From: Gavia stellata
Taxonomy: Eukaryota; Chordata; Aves; Gaviiformes; Gaviidae
Direction: 5' to 3'
NCBI RefSeq assembly: GCF_030936135.1
Contig: NC_082604.1
Span: forward strand, 3,789,001-3,853,000
DNA length: 64,000 nt
The notes under the pieces were generated by a model that worked only from the letters and a program-made list of their open reading frames with translations, searched no databases and was not told the origin of the DNA. Of this stretch, positions 33,757 to 54,100 are shown piece by piece; positions within the stretch are counted from its first letter, which is position 1, and every line of letters starts with the position of its first letter. A program made the position numbers and the translations under genes.

Positions 33757-34156
33757 GCATGTGCAAATCAACTGGCTTTTCCTGCGTCTGTTAACCATGG
33801 ATTCTCCGTTTTGGACACAGTACTCTCCACCATGCGTTCTCCTTCTTCGCCTCGCAGTGAATCACAGAACCAATCATCTCAGGCTGCTTCCTCTAGCCCC
33901 AGCAAACCCTTTCTGCCCAGGACTGCACAGGCGTTGTTCCTACTGTCAGCCCAGAGTCGAGTGGACTTTGTTCAGAGTCCTGGGAGGGTGGGAGATAGGA
34001 TTCATTCACAACAAGGCTGATTTGGGCAGCAAGCTTTCACTGTGCTGTGATTTCTTCTGCTGACATACCTGGAAAAAAAAAAAATCAATTGGGATTCTGC
34101 AAACCATTGCTTCCCTCTCCTGGTTACTCTTACCACATCCAACACATGCAGTCATG

Positions 34157-34173
34157 GAGAGAGAGAGAGAGAG
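34157..34173. repeat. GA dinucleotide run in GIGYF2 3'UTR
   Basis: An uninterrupted GA run of about 17 nt in the GIGYF2 3'UTR. It is a simple repeat. Confidence 0.9.
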
Positions 34174-35428
34174 TTTGTGGTTAACAGATGTTGGTCAAAA
34201 CCAAAATGCCACACAGATACTGACTTCCGCGCTCCATCAGGGCAAGAGGTGCTCTCCCAAGCCAGGAGTTGCATTCATAAGCTAACCTTAGAACTGGCAA
34301 CAGCAGGAGAGGGGCGGTGGCGGGCACAGTTTAGCTTGGGTTGGTTTGAAGTTGCACACCCCCTGCCAGCCCTTCTCAGCACATTATTTTTGGAGGGAAA
34401 GCTCGAGTCTGTCTTCATTAGGTGGTGATGCTGAAGCTGGTGGAGTTCCCCGTCGGCGTACTCCAGCCTTCCTGGACAAGTGGGGACTTCTACTCTGGGG
34501 AAAAAAGGGGGGTGGCGTCTCTTCTTTCAGGTTGAATTTATCCCTTAAATGCTACCTTTGGAGGGTTAGGACCAGTTTATTTTGAGCTTTTTTCCTGCAA
34601 ATTTGTCTCGTTTAAGAGACAGTAGGATCTTTACCGTGTGGATCTTTAGTCTTTGGTGAGGGTGAACACTGGCTTTCACATACGTACCCCAGCAGTCTTA
34701 GCTAGTTGTCATTTCAAGCAGTGCTTAGGTTAACAAGCAGAGATGCCCTTTTGTCATGAAGAGAGACTGTGGAGGGCGAAGTTATGTGCAATGACGGCCC
34801 TGCTTATCTTCTACTCCTTAAACTACTTCACACACCTTCACTGGGATCCATAATGTTTAAGTATTTATGGAATCATAACCTTCCCCTCTCACCGAAAGAT
34901 TAACACCACCTTCCCTTCTCCACCCACCCACGTGCACACACCACAAAAGAAAGAAAACGAAAACTGCCAAATGCACTTAGTTTCAACCCCCTGGTCCCGT
35001 CTCCCATTCCCAGAGGGTTATAACCTGCCAAGGGAGATACGCTACAGTTTTGGTGGAGTTGTATAAAGGTGTCTGTCTTTCTGTCATCACTGCCTAAAGA
35101 AAACAGTTCGAGTTGCTCAAGAGCAGTTTGGCTTTGGATTTTATTTCGTTTGGTTTATTCATTTTTTGGGGTCACCTTCCCCTCCTCCTCCTCTCTCTTC
35201 CCCCTGCCCCCAAACATGTACAGTAACTATACAGAGACTGCTGCAGACTTGTATATAGTTTTTGGATCCAATAGCATGGAGAGACTTGGAACTGTTGCAA
35301 ATCTGGTCTCCCTGTCTCCTTTGCTTTGTAAATTCATAAAAGGGGGAAGAGGGGTAGTTAAAATGTTTACAAAACTTTAAACTCCCTCTGAACTTTTGCC
35401 AGTGTGGGGGGGGAAAAGAGAGAACTTA

Positions 35429-35434
35429 AATAAA
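35429..35434 (+). promoter_or_regulatory. GIGYF2: Poly(A) signal for GIGYF2
   Basis: A canonical AATAAA lies about 1.67 kb after the GIGYF2 stop and is followed by T-rich sequence (CTTTCTGCTTGCTTTTGT). It is the first AATAAA I noticed after the stop. A further AATAAA near 35660 could serve as a distal site. Confidence 0.7.
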
Positions 35435-35455
35435 ACCTGGTTGTATTATATCTGA

Positions 35456-38012
35456 GAGAAAACTTTCTGCTTGCTTTTGTCGAAGCTGAGTTTTGAGATA
35501 ATTCCTCGTGCTAAAACTGACCCCAAACTCGACTCTCATCAGTTTTCATCAAGAAACAACAAGCAAATACACAGGATGTGGAGCAACAACTGCTGCTGTA
35601 TTTCTTCCCTGGTGAGGAATACCGGTGGGTTTTTTCTACTTGATAATTTTAGAGTTCAAATAAACACCAGTAAGCTGAGATTGGAAAATTCTGACAAGAA
35701 AGCTTTAATTTTCTCCCCTTCTCTGCACAGAAACAAGTGCATTCACGCTCACGTTGTTTATGCAGGAGAGATCAAGCCGGGGCTGGTTTTCTGTTACTGC
35801 AGACACTCGGCCATGGAGTCTTTTTTTGCCACTTGGTAACCACCCTGCCCACTCCAACTCCCTTCCCTAAATGAGAGGTTTTATTTCTCCCCTCAGCGTA
35901 AAGTCCACACGGACACCTTGTAGGCTTCCCTTTTTAGACAAGATCTTATTTTTCCTTTTTTTTCTACTTGCTGCTTGTTTTTGTGTGGAAAATCCCAGTA
36001 AAAGTTGATGATAAATGTCCTACCATTCACATGCTTGCAAAGAATATGAAGTCAGTAAAGAGCTAAGATCTACAGTAGCTTTGCATTATGTTTAGCTGAT
36101 GTCTTGGAGAGAACAGTACGTGTTTAGGCTGATAATTTGACTTTGTTTTAATATCTCATTTTTTTTAGTGTATAAGGTGTCTGGTTCATAAGTAATTCCT
36201 ATTTTTAATGGTATGATCTAATTTCTGCAAGCCAATTTTGGACTGCTGTGCAACAAATAAGCAAAAGCCTGTTAATTTCCAGCTCAGCTGGGGAGCAGGA
36301 AAGGAACAATTCACCGATTGCTAAATGAAAACGCAGAAATGGAAGCAGGGGAAATATGCAATAATTTGTCGAACCCGAAGGACCTTGCTCGGCTGCTGAG
36401 AATTTGTAGATAATGGACTGGTGGGGAAGATCTTGCTCTTAATATTTTAATATTCTGCATTCTGTGTTTAGTACAAAGGTAAGATGCTGGCATGTTCAAA
36501 TTGTATGCTCAGGTGACTGCCCCGTCACCTTCTGTGACGAACAGGGCCTGTTTCTGTAGCAAAGGTCACTTGGATCAGTAGGGATGGGAAAAACAGGAGC
36601 TACAGCTTTGTGTCTGCTGGTGGATATGTATTTATGTGCTTCCAGCTCCTTTTCAGACAGAACGTGAAGTTGGAAAGCCAATGGTGCTTTGATCCAAGTT
36701 TGACAGATGATGTTGAATTCAATGCTAGAGGTTTCTGAGGTTTCTTTTGAGCACATTTCACCAGGTTACTTCCCGACTTCTCATTTCGCTGCAGGGACAG
36801 TGCTCAGTCCTCTTTGGTTTTCCTGCTTCCCCTCGCAGCGAGGTGCCTTTGCAAAGAACTGCAGCAAGAAGAATGACTTAAAAGGACACCTGAACTGTAT
36901 CTGGCTGCCTGTCAGAGAAAGCCAAAAAGCAGAGTGATCCCTTAGCTAAAAAATTTGAATCTGAAATTTAAGACAAAACTACTTGCGTCATATTTTCTGA
37001 GCATAAAGATCTGATGTTGGGGGCGTTTATGTACTTTATTACATCTTCTTCTGAACGGAAACCGTGAAGTAGTTAATCCTCACATCAACTTAAAAAAATC
37101 CTAATGAAATTCTGTCCTCTGACAGTAAGCAGGAGCGTTCCCCTTTTTATATGTTTCATCCTTTCCCAAGTCTCTACTGGTGCAAATGTGATTTGAAACA
37201 AACCTCAGTTTTCTCTGCTGTGAACTTTACATGAGCCCACTTGGAGGGGAGGGACAGAGTGGCAGAGGGTTGCAGGAGGAGGTAGTGTCTGTGCAGCTCA
37301 GATCCGAGGAGGATGCTGGCCTTGCCTGACGAAGGCGACTCTCCGGGAAGACGTACCAGATTCTAACAGGCAGTTCTGTCAGCGGAGACCACACACGGCT
37401 CCTAGTCCACCTCTGTAAGTATTACACGCAGAAAACAAGGATGCCACGGAGCCGCTCTGGCTCTGTTTCAGAGCGTTCTAGCCTCAAAAGATTGAGGCCC
37501 TTGTTCTTTCGCTGTGCCCACCCTGGAAAGACCACCACCGCCCTGCACACCGAGGAGAGAGCAAAGCCCTCGAGCACTCTGCTTGGTTTCGGGGTTAGCC
37601 GCCCCAATGGCTCCTGTGTTTTTTCCCGTGCGGCAGGATGGCCGGCCAGAGGGAAGGCATTCCAGGAGCATCCCTGCGTCCTCTGGGAAGGGCTCGCCAA
37701 CAACTGCTCATGTGTGCGCTGGTCTGGCAGGGTGACGGATGCCTAAGGGCTCGGCTGCCTATGGGGTTTTAGGCACAACTTTTGGAGGGTGGAGCTGCCT
37801 TCGGGAGGAGGTGTGCTCTAGAAGTCAGAGAGAGCGAGTCTCTGCTGGGCTTTGCACTCTTTCTGTCCACTTGCTGTTGAGAAGGAAATTTCGTGTGGTT
37901 TTTTTTTTTACTTGACTGGACAAAGTTTTTCTTATACCAGTGAAATTTCCAAGTTGTTTTGTACTTTGAAGAGTTTTAAGAATTCCTGCCGACGCTTTTC
38001 CTGAGGGAAGCC
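35456..38012 (+). other. Intergenic region between GIGYF2 and SNORC, with SNORC 5' region
   Basis: About 2.5 kb separate the GIGYF2 poly(A) signal from the SNORC start codon. The left part is AT-rich and unremarkable. The segment at 37240-37760 is more GC-rich, with overlapping open frames on both strands that resemble no known protein. The last 150 bp should contain the SNORC promoter or 5'UTR. No transcription start can be fixed from sequence alone. Confidence 0.6.
37894..37925 (+). promoter_or_regulatory. SNORC: Possible RUNX- and SOX-type sites upstream of SNORC
   Basis: TGTGGTTT at 37894-37901 fits the RUNX core, and ACAAAG at 37920-37925 fits the SOX core. They lie 88-119 bp before the SNORC ATG. 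SNORC is a cartilage gene, and RUNX and SOX9 are chondrocyte regulators, so the pairing is plausible. Both motifs are short and occur often by chance. Confidence 0.25.
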
Positions 38013-47805
<9,793 letters not shown>

Positions 47806-47809
47806 ACTC

Positions 47810-47815
47810 AATAAA
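47810..47815 (+). promoter_or_regulatory. SNORC: Poly(A) signal for SNORC
   Basis: AATAAA lies only four bases after the SNORC stop codon and is followed by T-rich sequence (AGTTTTTTCTGT). It implies a 3'UTR of roughly 25-30 nt. Other polyadenylation downstream cannot be excluded. Confidence 0.75.
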
Positions 47816-47835
47816 AGTTTTTTCTGTAACACAAC

Positions 47836-50800
47836 CAGCCTGTCTCCTGCCCTCGACGGCTCCTGCTCCCCATCTGCCCGGGGCCCCTCGGGGAGAAATG
47901 CTGTCGCGGATGTGGCAAAGGGCGCTCCAGCATCTGCACTGGGCAGCAAAGCTGCACCCCAAAGTGCTCTTTGCACAGCGTGCAGATCTCCTGGGTGCAC
48001 ACAGACCTGGCAGGCTCGACCACAGCAGGCAGTGTCACCCCCGCAGTCAGGAGGGACCTGTGCCGTGAGTGGCTTGCAGCTCTCTTGGTCTAGCCTGGGT
48101 GGTGGTAACGGTGTTGGGCATCACTTTGCACAGCTCTCCTTGGGAAGGGTTGTTCAGTTGGTGTAAACCACCCCAGTACTTCCCTGGTCTCACACCACCC
48201 CACGTTCATGTTCAGCCCACTTCCACCCCCTGCATTTGGGCCAGTTGTCCCCCACCTGTCACACTGGAGGGGACTGGGGAGGAGGTGAGTGGTGGGCGTG
48301 GGGGGAGGAAGAAGACGCACACATGTTGCTTTGGCGCTGGCTCGCTCAGCTATATTTCATCACACGGAAAAACGAGACAACGAGAAGTTCCCCTCAGTTC
48401 GCTGAGGCAGCCCGGAGGGGGCTGGGGGGACTCCAGCCCGTGCTTGTGGGCCCCAGGCCTGGCCCTGTACAACACTTGAGACCACTGAAACGGAGGCGTG
48501 CAGGGCTGGGTCTGAGGAAGTAACACTGGATGCCACTTGGTGCCTGAAAATGGCACAGCCTGTGCCTAGGGTTTGGAGTCCTAAAAGGTCACAACGGAGC
48601 AAGAGGGTCTGGGGCGAGTCCCAGGGCTTGGCGGTGGGTTGTGGGACAGTGCATGGCAGCCCTGGCCCCCTTTCCCCCCAGAAAAACGCAGTGAGGAACC
48701 GGTGTCCTGGCACTGGGGAACCTGGGTCAGCCCCTCCACTAGCGAAAGAGCTGTTTCTGATGGGTAAGGGAACATTTCTGTGCTATGAGAAACATCCCAG
48801 GTGGGCGTGTAGGGCTGTGGTGCCTGGGCTGGGCTGGCCGCTGGGCTGCAAAGCTGGAGGATCTGGGATGTGGCGATTTCTCAGGTAATTTTAAGACGTC
48901 TAGAGCGGGAGCTTCTCCGGGTTTTGCTGTAGAGAATTTCTGGCTGCTGCAAGGTCTGGACCCTGAGCTGGACGTTTGGTTGTACTCGGAAAGCTGACTG
49001 GGGGTGGGAATCTGACTTGGGGTCTCCCCATTAAATGAGCTCGAAGCACTGGACTGGAGGCTGTGGTCCTTTCCCGGCCCCCAGCTCTGGGCTGGGCGCT
49101 GGCAGGTGGCTGGGAGCCTCTGGTTGGTGTGAGCTGCCATGGGGCCCTTTCCCTGGGGTGCTACAGGTGGCCGGGGCAGGCACAGCGCTGCTGGCTTTTG
49201 TCACATGCTAATACGGTGGCACTGAGCTAGTCCTGAGGGGGGAACCCCTGTGCTCTCCCTTCTCTGCTGTGGCTCCCACCAGTTTGTTCCTGGGGGCTGG
49301 CTGCAGGGCTGACTCTGTGCTGGCTCTCCCAGGGCTGTGGTGACAGCACGGACAGCCCCGAGGACAGCCCCAGCTCTCCCTCAGCTGGGTCCGGCCTCAC
49401 ACCGCACACCCCACATGTAACCTGGGCCCCACGTGGCCCAAAGACCAGCTCCAGAGCTCCCCTCCAGCAGCTCCCTGGCGTCCTGCTTTCCCGTGCTGCC
49501 ATTGGCATGGCTGTGCTCCTCCGCTCTGCGTGTGGCTGGCTTGTGGCTCTGTCGGCAGGCAGCTGCTCTCCGTCCCCTTTTCGAGCACAACCGTGGCACC
49601 GCTGGAGCATATAGCAGCGCAGACCACAGTGCCTGGAAGACTCTCCTTTGCAGTGTTATGGAAAGATGCCAAATAATTGATTTCCCTGATGGACGCTGGC
49701 CGCAGCTTGGGACCAGCCTGTAGCTAGGAAGCCCTTGGCTGCGGCCATGTGAGGGACTGTTCAGAGCGAGGCTGTTGAACAACAGGCGGCTGCCGCGGGT
49801 CCATCCCCTGGCCAGTCTTAGTGCTGTGCCCTGGGCTTCATGCGATGCTCAGTGCCACAGCTGGGAAGAGTGATGGTCCGGCTCTGCTGGCGACAGAGGA
49901 TTCTCGTATATACACAGAGGTGAGCCTGTACAGGGAGCTCGTGCACGCAGGTTGTGCGCACAGCTGGGTGGTGTGGGTTACAAGCATGTAGGCAGCAATC
50001 ACGGTACAACAGCTCCTGGGGTAATGTCACTTGCCTGCTGTGTGGCAGCCCGGGTCTGCTGGTGCTCCCATGGTATGTGGCGCTGTGCAGGGAGGCACTG
50101 GCACAGCCATACTGCTCTGTGCCTCTGCAGCAGGGAGTAGCGGAGACAGATCAACCGGGAAAGGCCACGGTGCCAGGCTTCTGCAGCGGCTCTGCGGAGG
50201 GATGCCGGCTGTGGAAGAGGTTGTGAGCCACGGGGCAGGGCCCAGATGTGCTTCGAGGCCATCAGGAGGGCAGAGATGTGGGTCGGAGCTGGCGAGGTTG
50301 GGCTGCTGGTGAAGCGGGGCTGGGTATGGAGCATTTCGGAGCGTTTGGAAGCAGATCAAGCGTCTGCCTGTGGGAATGGGCCCAGCAGCTTCACAGCAGG
50401 ACTGGGGAGGTGGAATTCCTGGGGCTCGTCCCAGCCTGGTGCCAGTGGGCTGTGTGAGAGGCGTCAAGACAGCTCCTCTGCTTCAGTTTCTGCCCCTGTA
50501 AGGTGCTGCTTTAGGAGGGCCCCAACTCAAAAGGTAGCGATGAACTCTAAGTGCTCAAATGGGGCGACATTAATTGCTTAGTTACGTTTGTGGCCACGTG
50601 CCTTTCCCAGGCGGCCTGACCAGCCCCAGCTAGCACATGTGCAGAGAAGGGGGGTCAGCTGGCCGGCACCCGGTGGCTGTCGGGCTGTGTCCGTTTGGCT
50701 TGTACTCTTTGGGGCTTTACAGAACACCTGGAAAAGGGTTATTTTAGCCAGTTCGAAGCACTGATCTCCAGGAAAGGATCAGTGCCGCAGGGAGCATGGC

Positions 50801-50968
50801 GGGGAGCCCAGGAACTACAGTCTGTTTGTTCAGGGGTGCGTGTGCCTGGTCCAGCACACCAGGTCCTGCACCACGGCCCACAGCACCACCGCCACATCTT
50901 CCCAGCTGGCAGCCTCTGTCCTTTGCCCCTCTCCCAGAGGCACTCTGGACTCTTGGGGATGCCAGCAG
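47836..50968 (-). other. Tail-to-tail gap between SNORC and NGEF, including NGEF 3'UTR
   Basis: About 3.1 kb of GC-rich sequence between the end of SNORC and the NGEF stop codon. Part must be NGEF 3'UTR, but I find no canonical AATAAA on the minus strand here, so the NGEF 3' end cannot be placed. A weak AATATA-type variant occurs on the minus strand near 48351. The open frames here show no recognisable protein. Confidence 0.6.
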
Positions 50969-51141
50969 TCATTGGCGGTTTCTGCTGCCCAGTTTCCTCC
51001 GCTGGCTGTCATCTGACTTGTGCACCCGGAAACACTCCTTCAAGTTCTGGGCTCGGATTTTGGGGTTCAGGATCTCCTCCCCCATAGAACTGGGGAACCA
51101 GCCCCTCTCCTGGTCATGAAGACGCTCCCCAAATATCCAGC
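50969..51141 (-). CDS. NGEF: NGEF terminal coding exon (SH3 second half, stop)
   Basis: Encodes [40 protein letters not shown] and [16 protein letters not shown], then TGA (complement of 50969-50971). W-x-FGERL and GWFPSS complete the SH3 fold. The minus-strand acceptor is TCTACTCAG. The tail between KSDD and [10 protein letters not shown] is about six residues shorter than I recall for human NGEF. Confidence 0.95.
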
Positions 51142-54100
51142 CTGAGTAGAGACAGAGACAGGCATAAATGGGGAAGGACTGGCCCTTGCTCCTGCACTGG
51201 GACAGTTGTGCTGGAAAGAGCCTGCAGAGCTGGCAGTGCTTTCTGGAAGCTGCTCAGAGGCCTGTGCTGGAGCAGACCCAGTTTGTAAATCTAGCCAAGG
51301 AGGCCTGCTCGCCTGAGCAGCACTCTGTTTGGACAACTGCCTCAAGGGATGCCAGCAGAAAGCAGGCACTGCTGCCACTGAGTGCCCTCTGCTGCCCCTG
51401 ATGCCACAGGAGTGGTCCCCAGCAGAGACCCAATCTCACAGAGTCCACCAGCTACAAGTGTGCCCCAGCAACCAGGACCAGGTGGCTGCGAAGCATCATC
51501 AAGGTAAGAACAGCTCTGGGTTACATCTGGGATGGCTGTGCTAGCCCTGCCGTGGCCCACAGCCGGTGCCAGGGTGGCTGTGCCAGCATTGCCACAGCTC
51601 AGGGCAGTCTGGATTTGCTGAGTGTTAGGAGGAAGCAGTAACTCCCTCCTCCTGCTGTGAGCTCCCTCGGCTGTGCTGCAGATGGTCTCTCCCTGGCCAG
51701 AGGGCCCCTCTTGTCTGCTCGGCAGCAGCCTGCCCTGAGCAAGGCCCACCCTTCCACAGGGACTCCCAGCCCAGTCCCATCCCGTCCCCCATACCGTCGT
51801 CTGTCTTGTCCAGGATGTTGAGGACGTCAGCTAGTTCTAAGGACAGCTCATCTGGCTGCTGGGCCACGTATGGGTGGACACACTGGATCTGCGGGCAGTC
51901 TGCCAGGGAACAGGGCAAGAGTGAGGAACGGACTGGGACAGAGCCCGCTGCAGGACAGCACAGCTTGGGTGGGTGTAGCACCGCGAGCTCTGCGAATGGT
52001 CCCTCTGATCTGGTAAGAAACCCCGCGGAAGCCAAGGGTGCCCCAGCCCCAGGGACCAGGGGAGCATCTCTGTGGGGAAGGAAGCTGGGGGCACATCACC
52101 ACTGCAGTGCCACCTATGAGCAGCTTGGGTGGGAGGGAGAGCACTGGTGCAGCCCAGACCAGGTTGGAGGAGAGCAAGGTCAGGGCCAGGCCCAAAGACA
52201 AGTGGCTGTCGATGGTGGAAACGCAAGGGGAGCTCAGGGAGAGGGTTCAATTTCAGCAGAGGCCTCAGGCTTGGGCTTAGACTGAGATCAGGGCAGAATA
52301 AGGCGCCCTGGTGTACGGGTGAAGAGCTCCTGGCTGCTATGCTGTGTCTCTTACCAACAAGTCTGGATGTAAATGAAACGAACTTGGTTCTCCGGTTTGG
52401 GGCCAGCGAAATCATCCAGCGCTTCATTTCACTCCTGGATAGGGGAGACAAACCGAGGCCGTGAGCATGAGACAGTCGTAGGGACCCCAGCTCTTCTGCC
52501 CAGCCAGCCCTGGGCTCCTAATTCCTCCTCTCACAGCCCTTTCCTGCCTGCCCCCCCGGGGTCCTGGACTGACTAGTGATGCTGAGCCCCCCTCTTGCAC
52601 ACACCGGTTGGGATGTCACACATGCCACAGTGCCCTGGGCCCTGCCACACAGGCCTGGCTTGCTGCAGGGCCACGAGGCTGGCTGTCCCCACAAGCAGCA
52701 GGATCCCCCTTTGTGGAGCCACCATGGCTTCAGAGAGCCAGCAGCAGGGGGGAGGGCCTGCCATCTTCTGAGCTCTAACCAGCAAAGGCAGCTCCTGGCT
52801 GGGCTGGGTCAATAGGGGCAGTTTTTCCTGGAGAAAAGCAGTTAAAGGAACCATTTATTCCTGCAGCTGCCATGTGGGAACATTTAAAGGGCAGAGCTGA
52901 TTAATTCACTTGCAGACGAACGCTGCAGCATACCAAGGGTACTGCTCACTTGGCAACAGATGAGATGAGATGGGACCCCTGTGAACATGTTGCCAGATCC
53001 AGCACGCTGTTATGCAAAACCTGGGCCTGCAGCTGGAGGGTGAAGACTTCACAGGTGCTGGAGAAGCCCCAGGCCTGGCGCTCCCTCGAGGCTTCCCTCA
53101 GCCCCGCTTGGAAACAGGGCAGTTCATCCTCACAGGCTCCAGCTCCTGCCTGGAGCAACAGCTCTGCTCCCAGCCCCGAGGGAACCAGAACTTTCTACCT
53201 TCTCAGATGGTAGTTTTAAAGCCTGAACTTGACACACATCTAAAGCCACCAGAGCGTCTTCTGGGAGGAGAGAGGCCTAAAAGGGAGACGTGAAGGACGA
53301 GTGCTAGCAGGCTGGTCTGCAGGGCTGGGAATACCTTGTGCTTGAGGGCTGAAGCGCAATGCCAAGGACCAGTGAAAACACCTGCAGCTGCAGGTCAAGT
53401 GCAGCCCCTCACGCCATGAAGACATGCAGGATGAGGGCCCTGTGCACTGAGGGGTTGGCACACAGAGATCAAACCAAGGGCCATTCTGTGCTCGTGGCCC
53501 TATCTGCAGGCTGGCCTTGCACGCAGCTCCTTGCAGAGCTCTTTGGATCCTGCCCGCAGCCCCCAGCTCCTTTCAGCCTGCAAGGGGCCCACCTGTGCTG
53601 CAGTACTGCCCCTGCGCCCAGCTGTGTCCAAATGTACTGCCAGCTCCTGGCAGAGCCCACCCGGGGCATTAGCTACAAGCTGCCACCAAGCAGGTCATCA
53701 TTGCTGTATGGGTTCAGAGCTGGGCAATGCTGCAAGAGCTGTGGAACAGATGCAGCAGTCTGTTCGGCACTTGCTTATCTTTTCTAAATTTTTCTAGTTT
53801 GTGCCTGATACTGCCCCGATCATCCCTGTAGCTCTGGAACAGCAGCCTTCAGCAGTTGCAACATCACATTTCAGCGCACAAGACCTGTTGTCAAGCCGTG
53901 TGCTGGATCGCGTACTCACTGTGGCCATCTAGAAGACGGGATGCAGAAGCACAGAACTGCAATTGCCTCCCCTGAGCTGAAGCAAACCCTGGCCTGGTTT
54001 ATCGTACTCTGCACAGCTAAGTCTCACAGACGTCAAATGTGCGTTTGCCCTGCATAACGTGACTGACATCTCTATTTTCAGTACAGCAAAGCTTCAGTGA

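Larger units (their letters stand above)
33757..35455 (+). other. GIGYF2: GIGYF2 3' untranslated region
   Basis: About 1.7 kb follow the stop codon without a credible coding region. The region holds an A run near 34073-34085, a GA dinucleotide run at 34157-34173, a Pumilio-type octamer at 35250-35257 and a poly(A) signal at 35429. The 3' limit is approximate, set about 20 nt after the signal. Short open frames inside show no conserved protein. Confidence 0.75.

Noticed and set aside
37441-37746. Overlapping frames on both strands in the GIGYF2-SNORC gap
   Set aside because: Several unrelated readings of the same GC-rich stretch, none with a domain or a conserved pattern.
51837-52451. 204-codon minus-strand open frame containing the start of the NGEF PH-helix exon
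   Set aside because: It begins with real exon sequence (SEMKRWM) but then reads through the donor into intron. The NGEF frame continues by splicing to 51899 instead.
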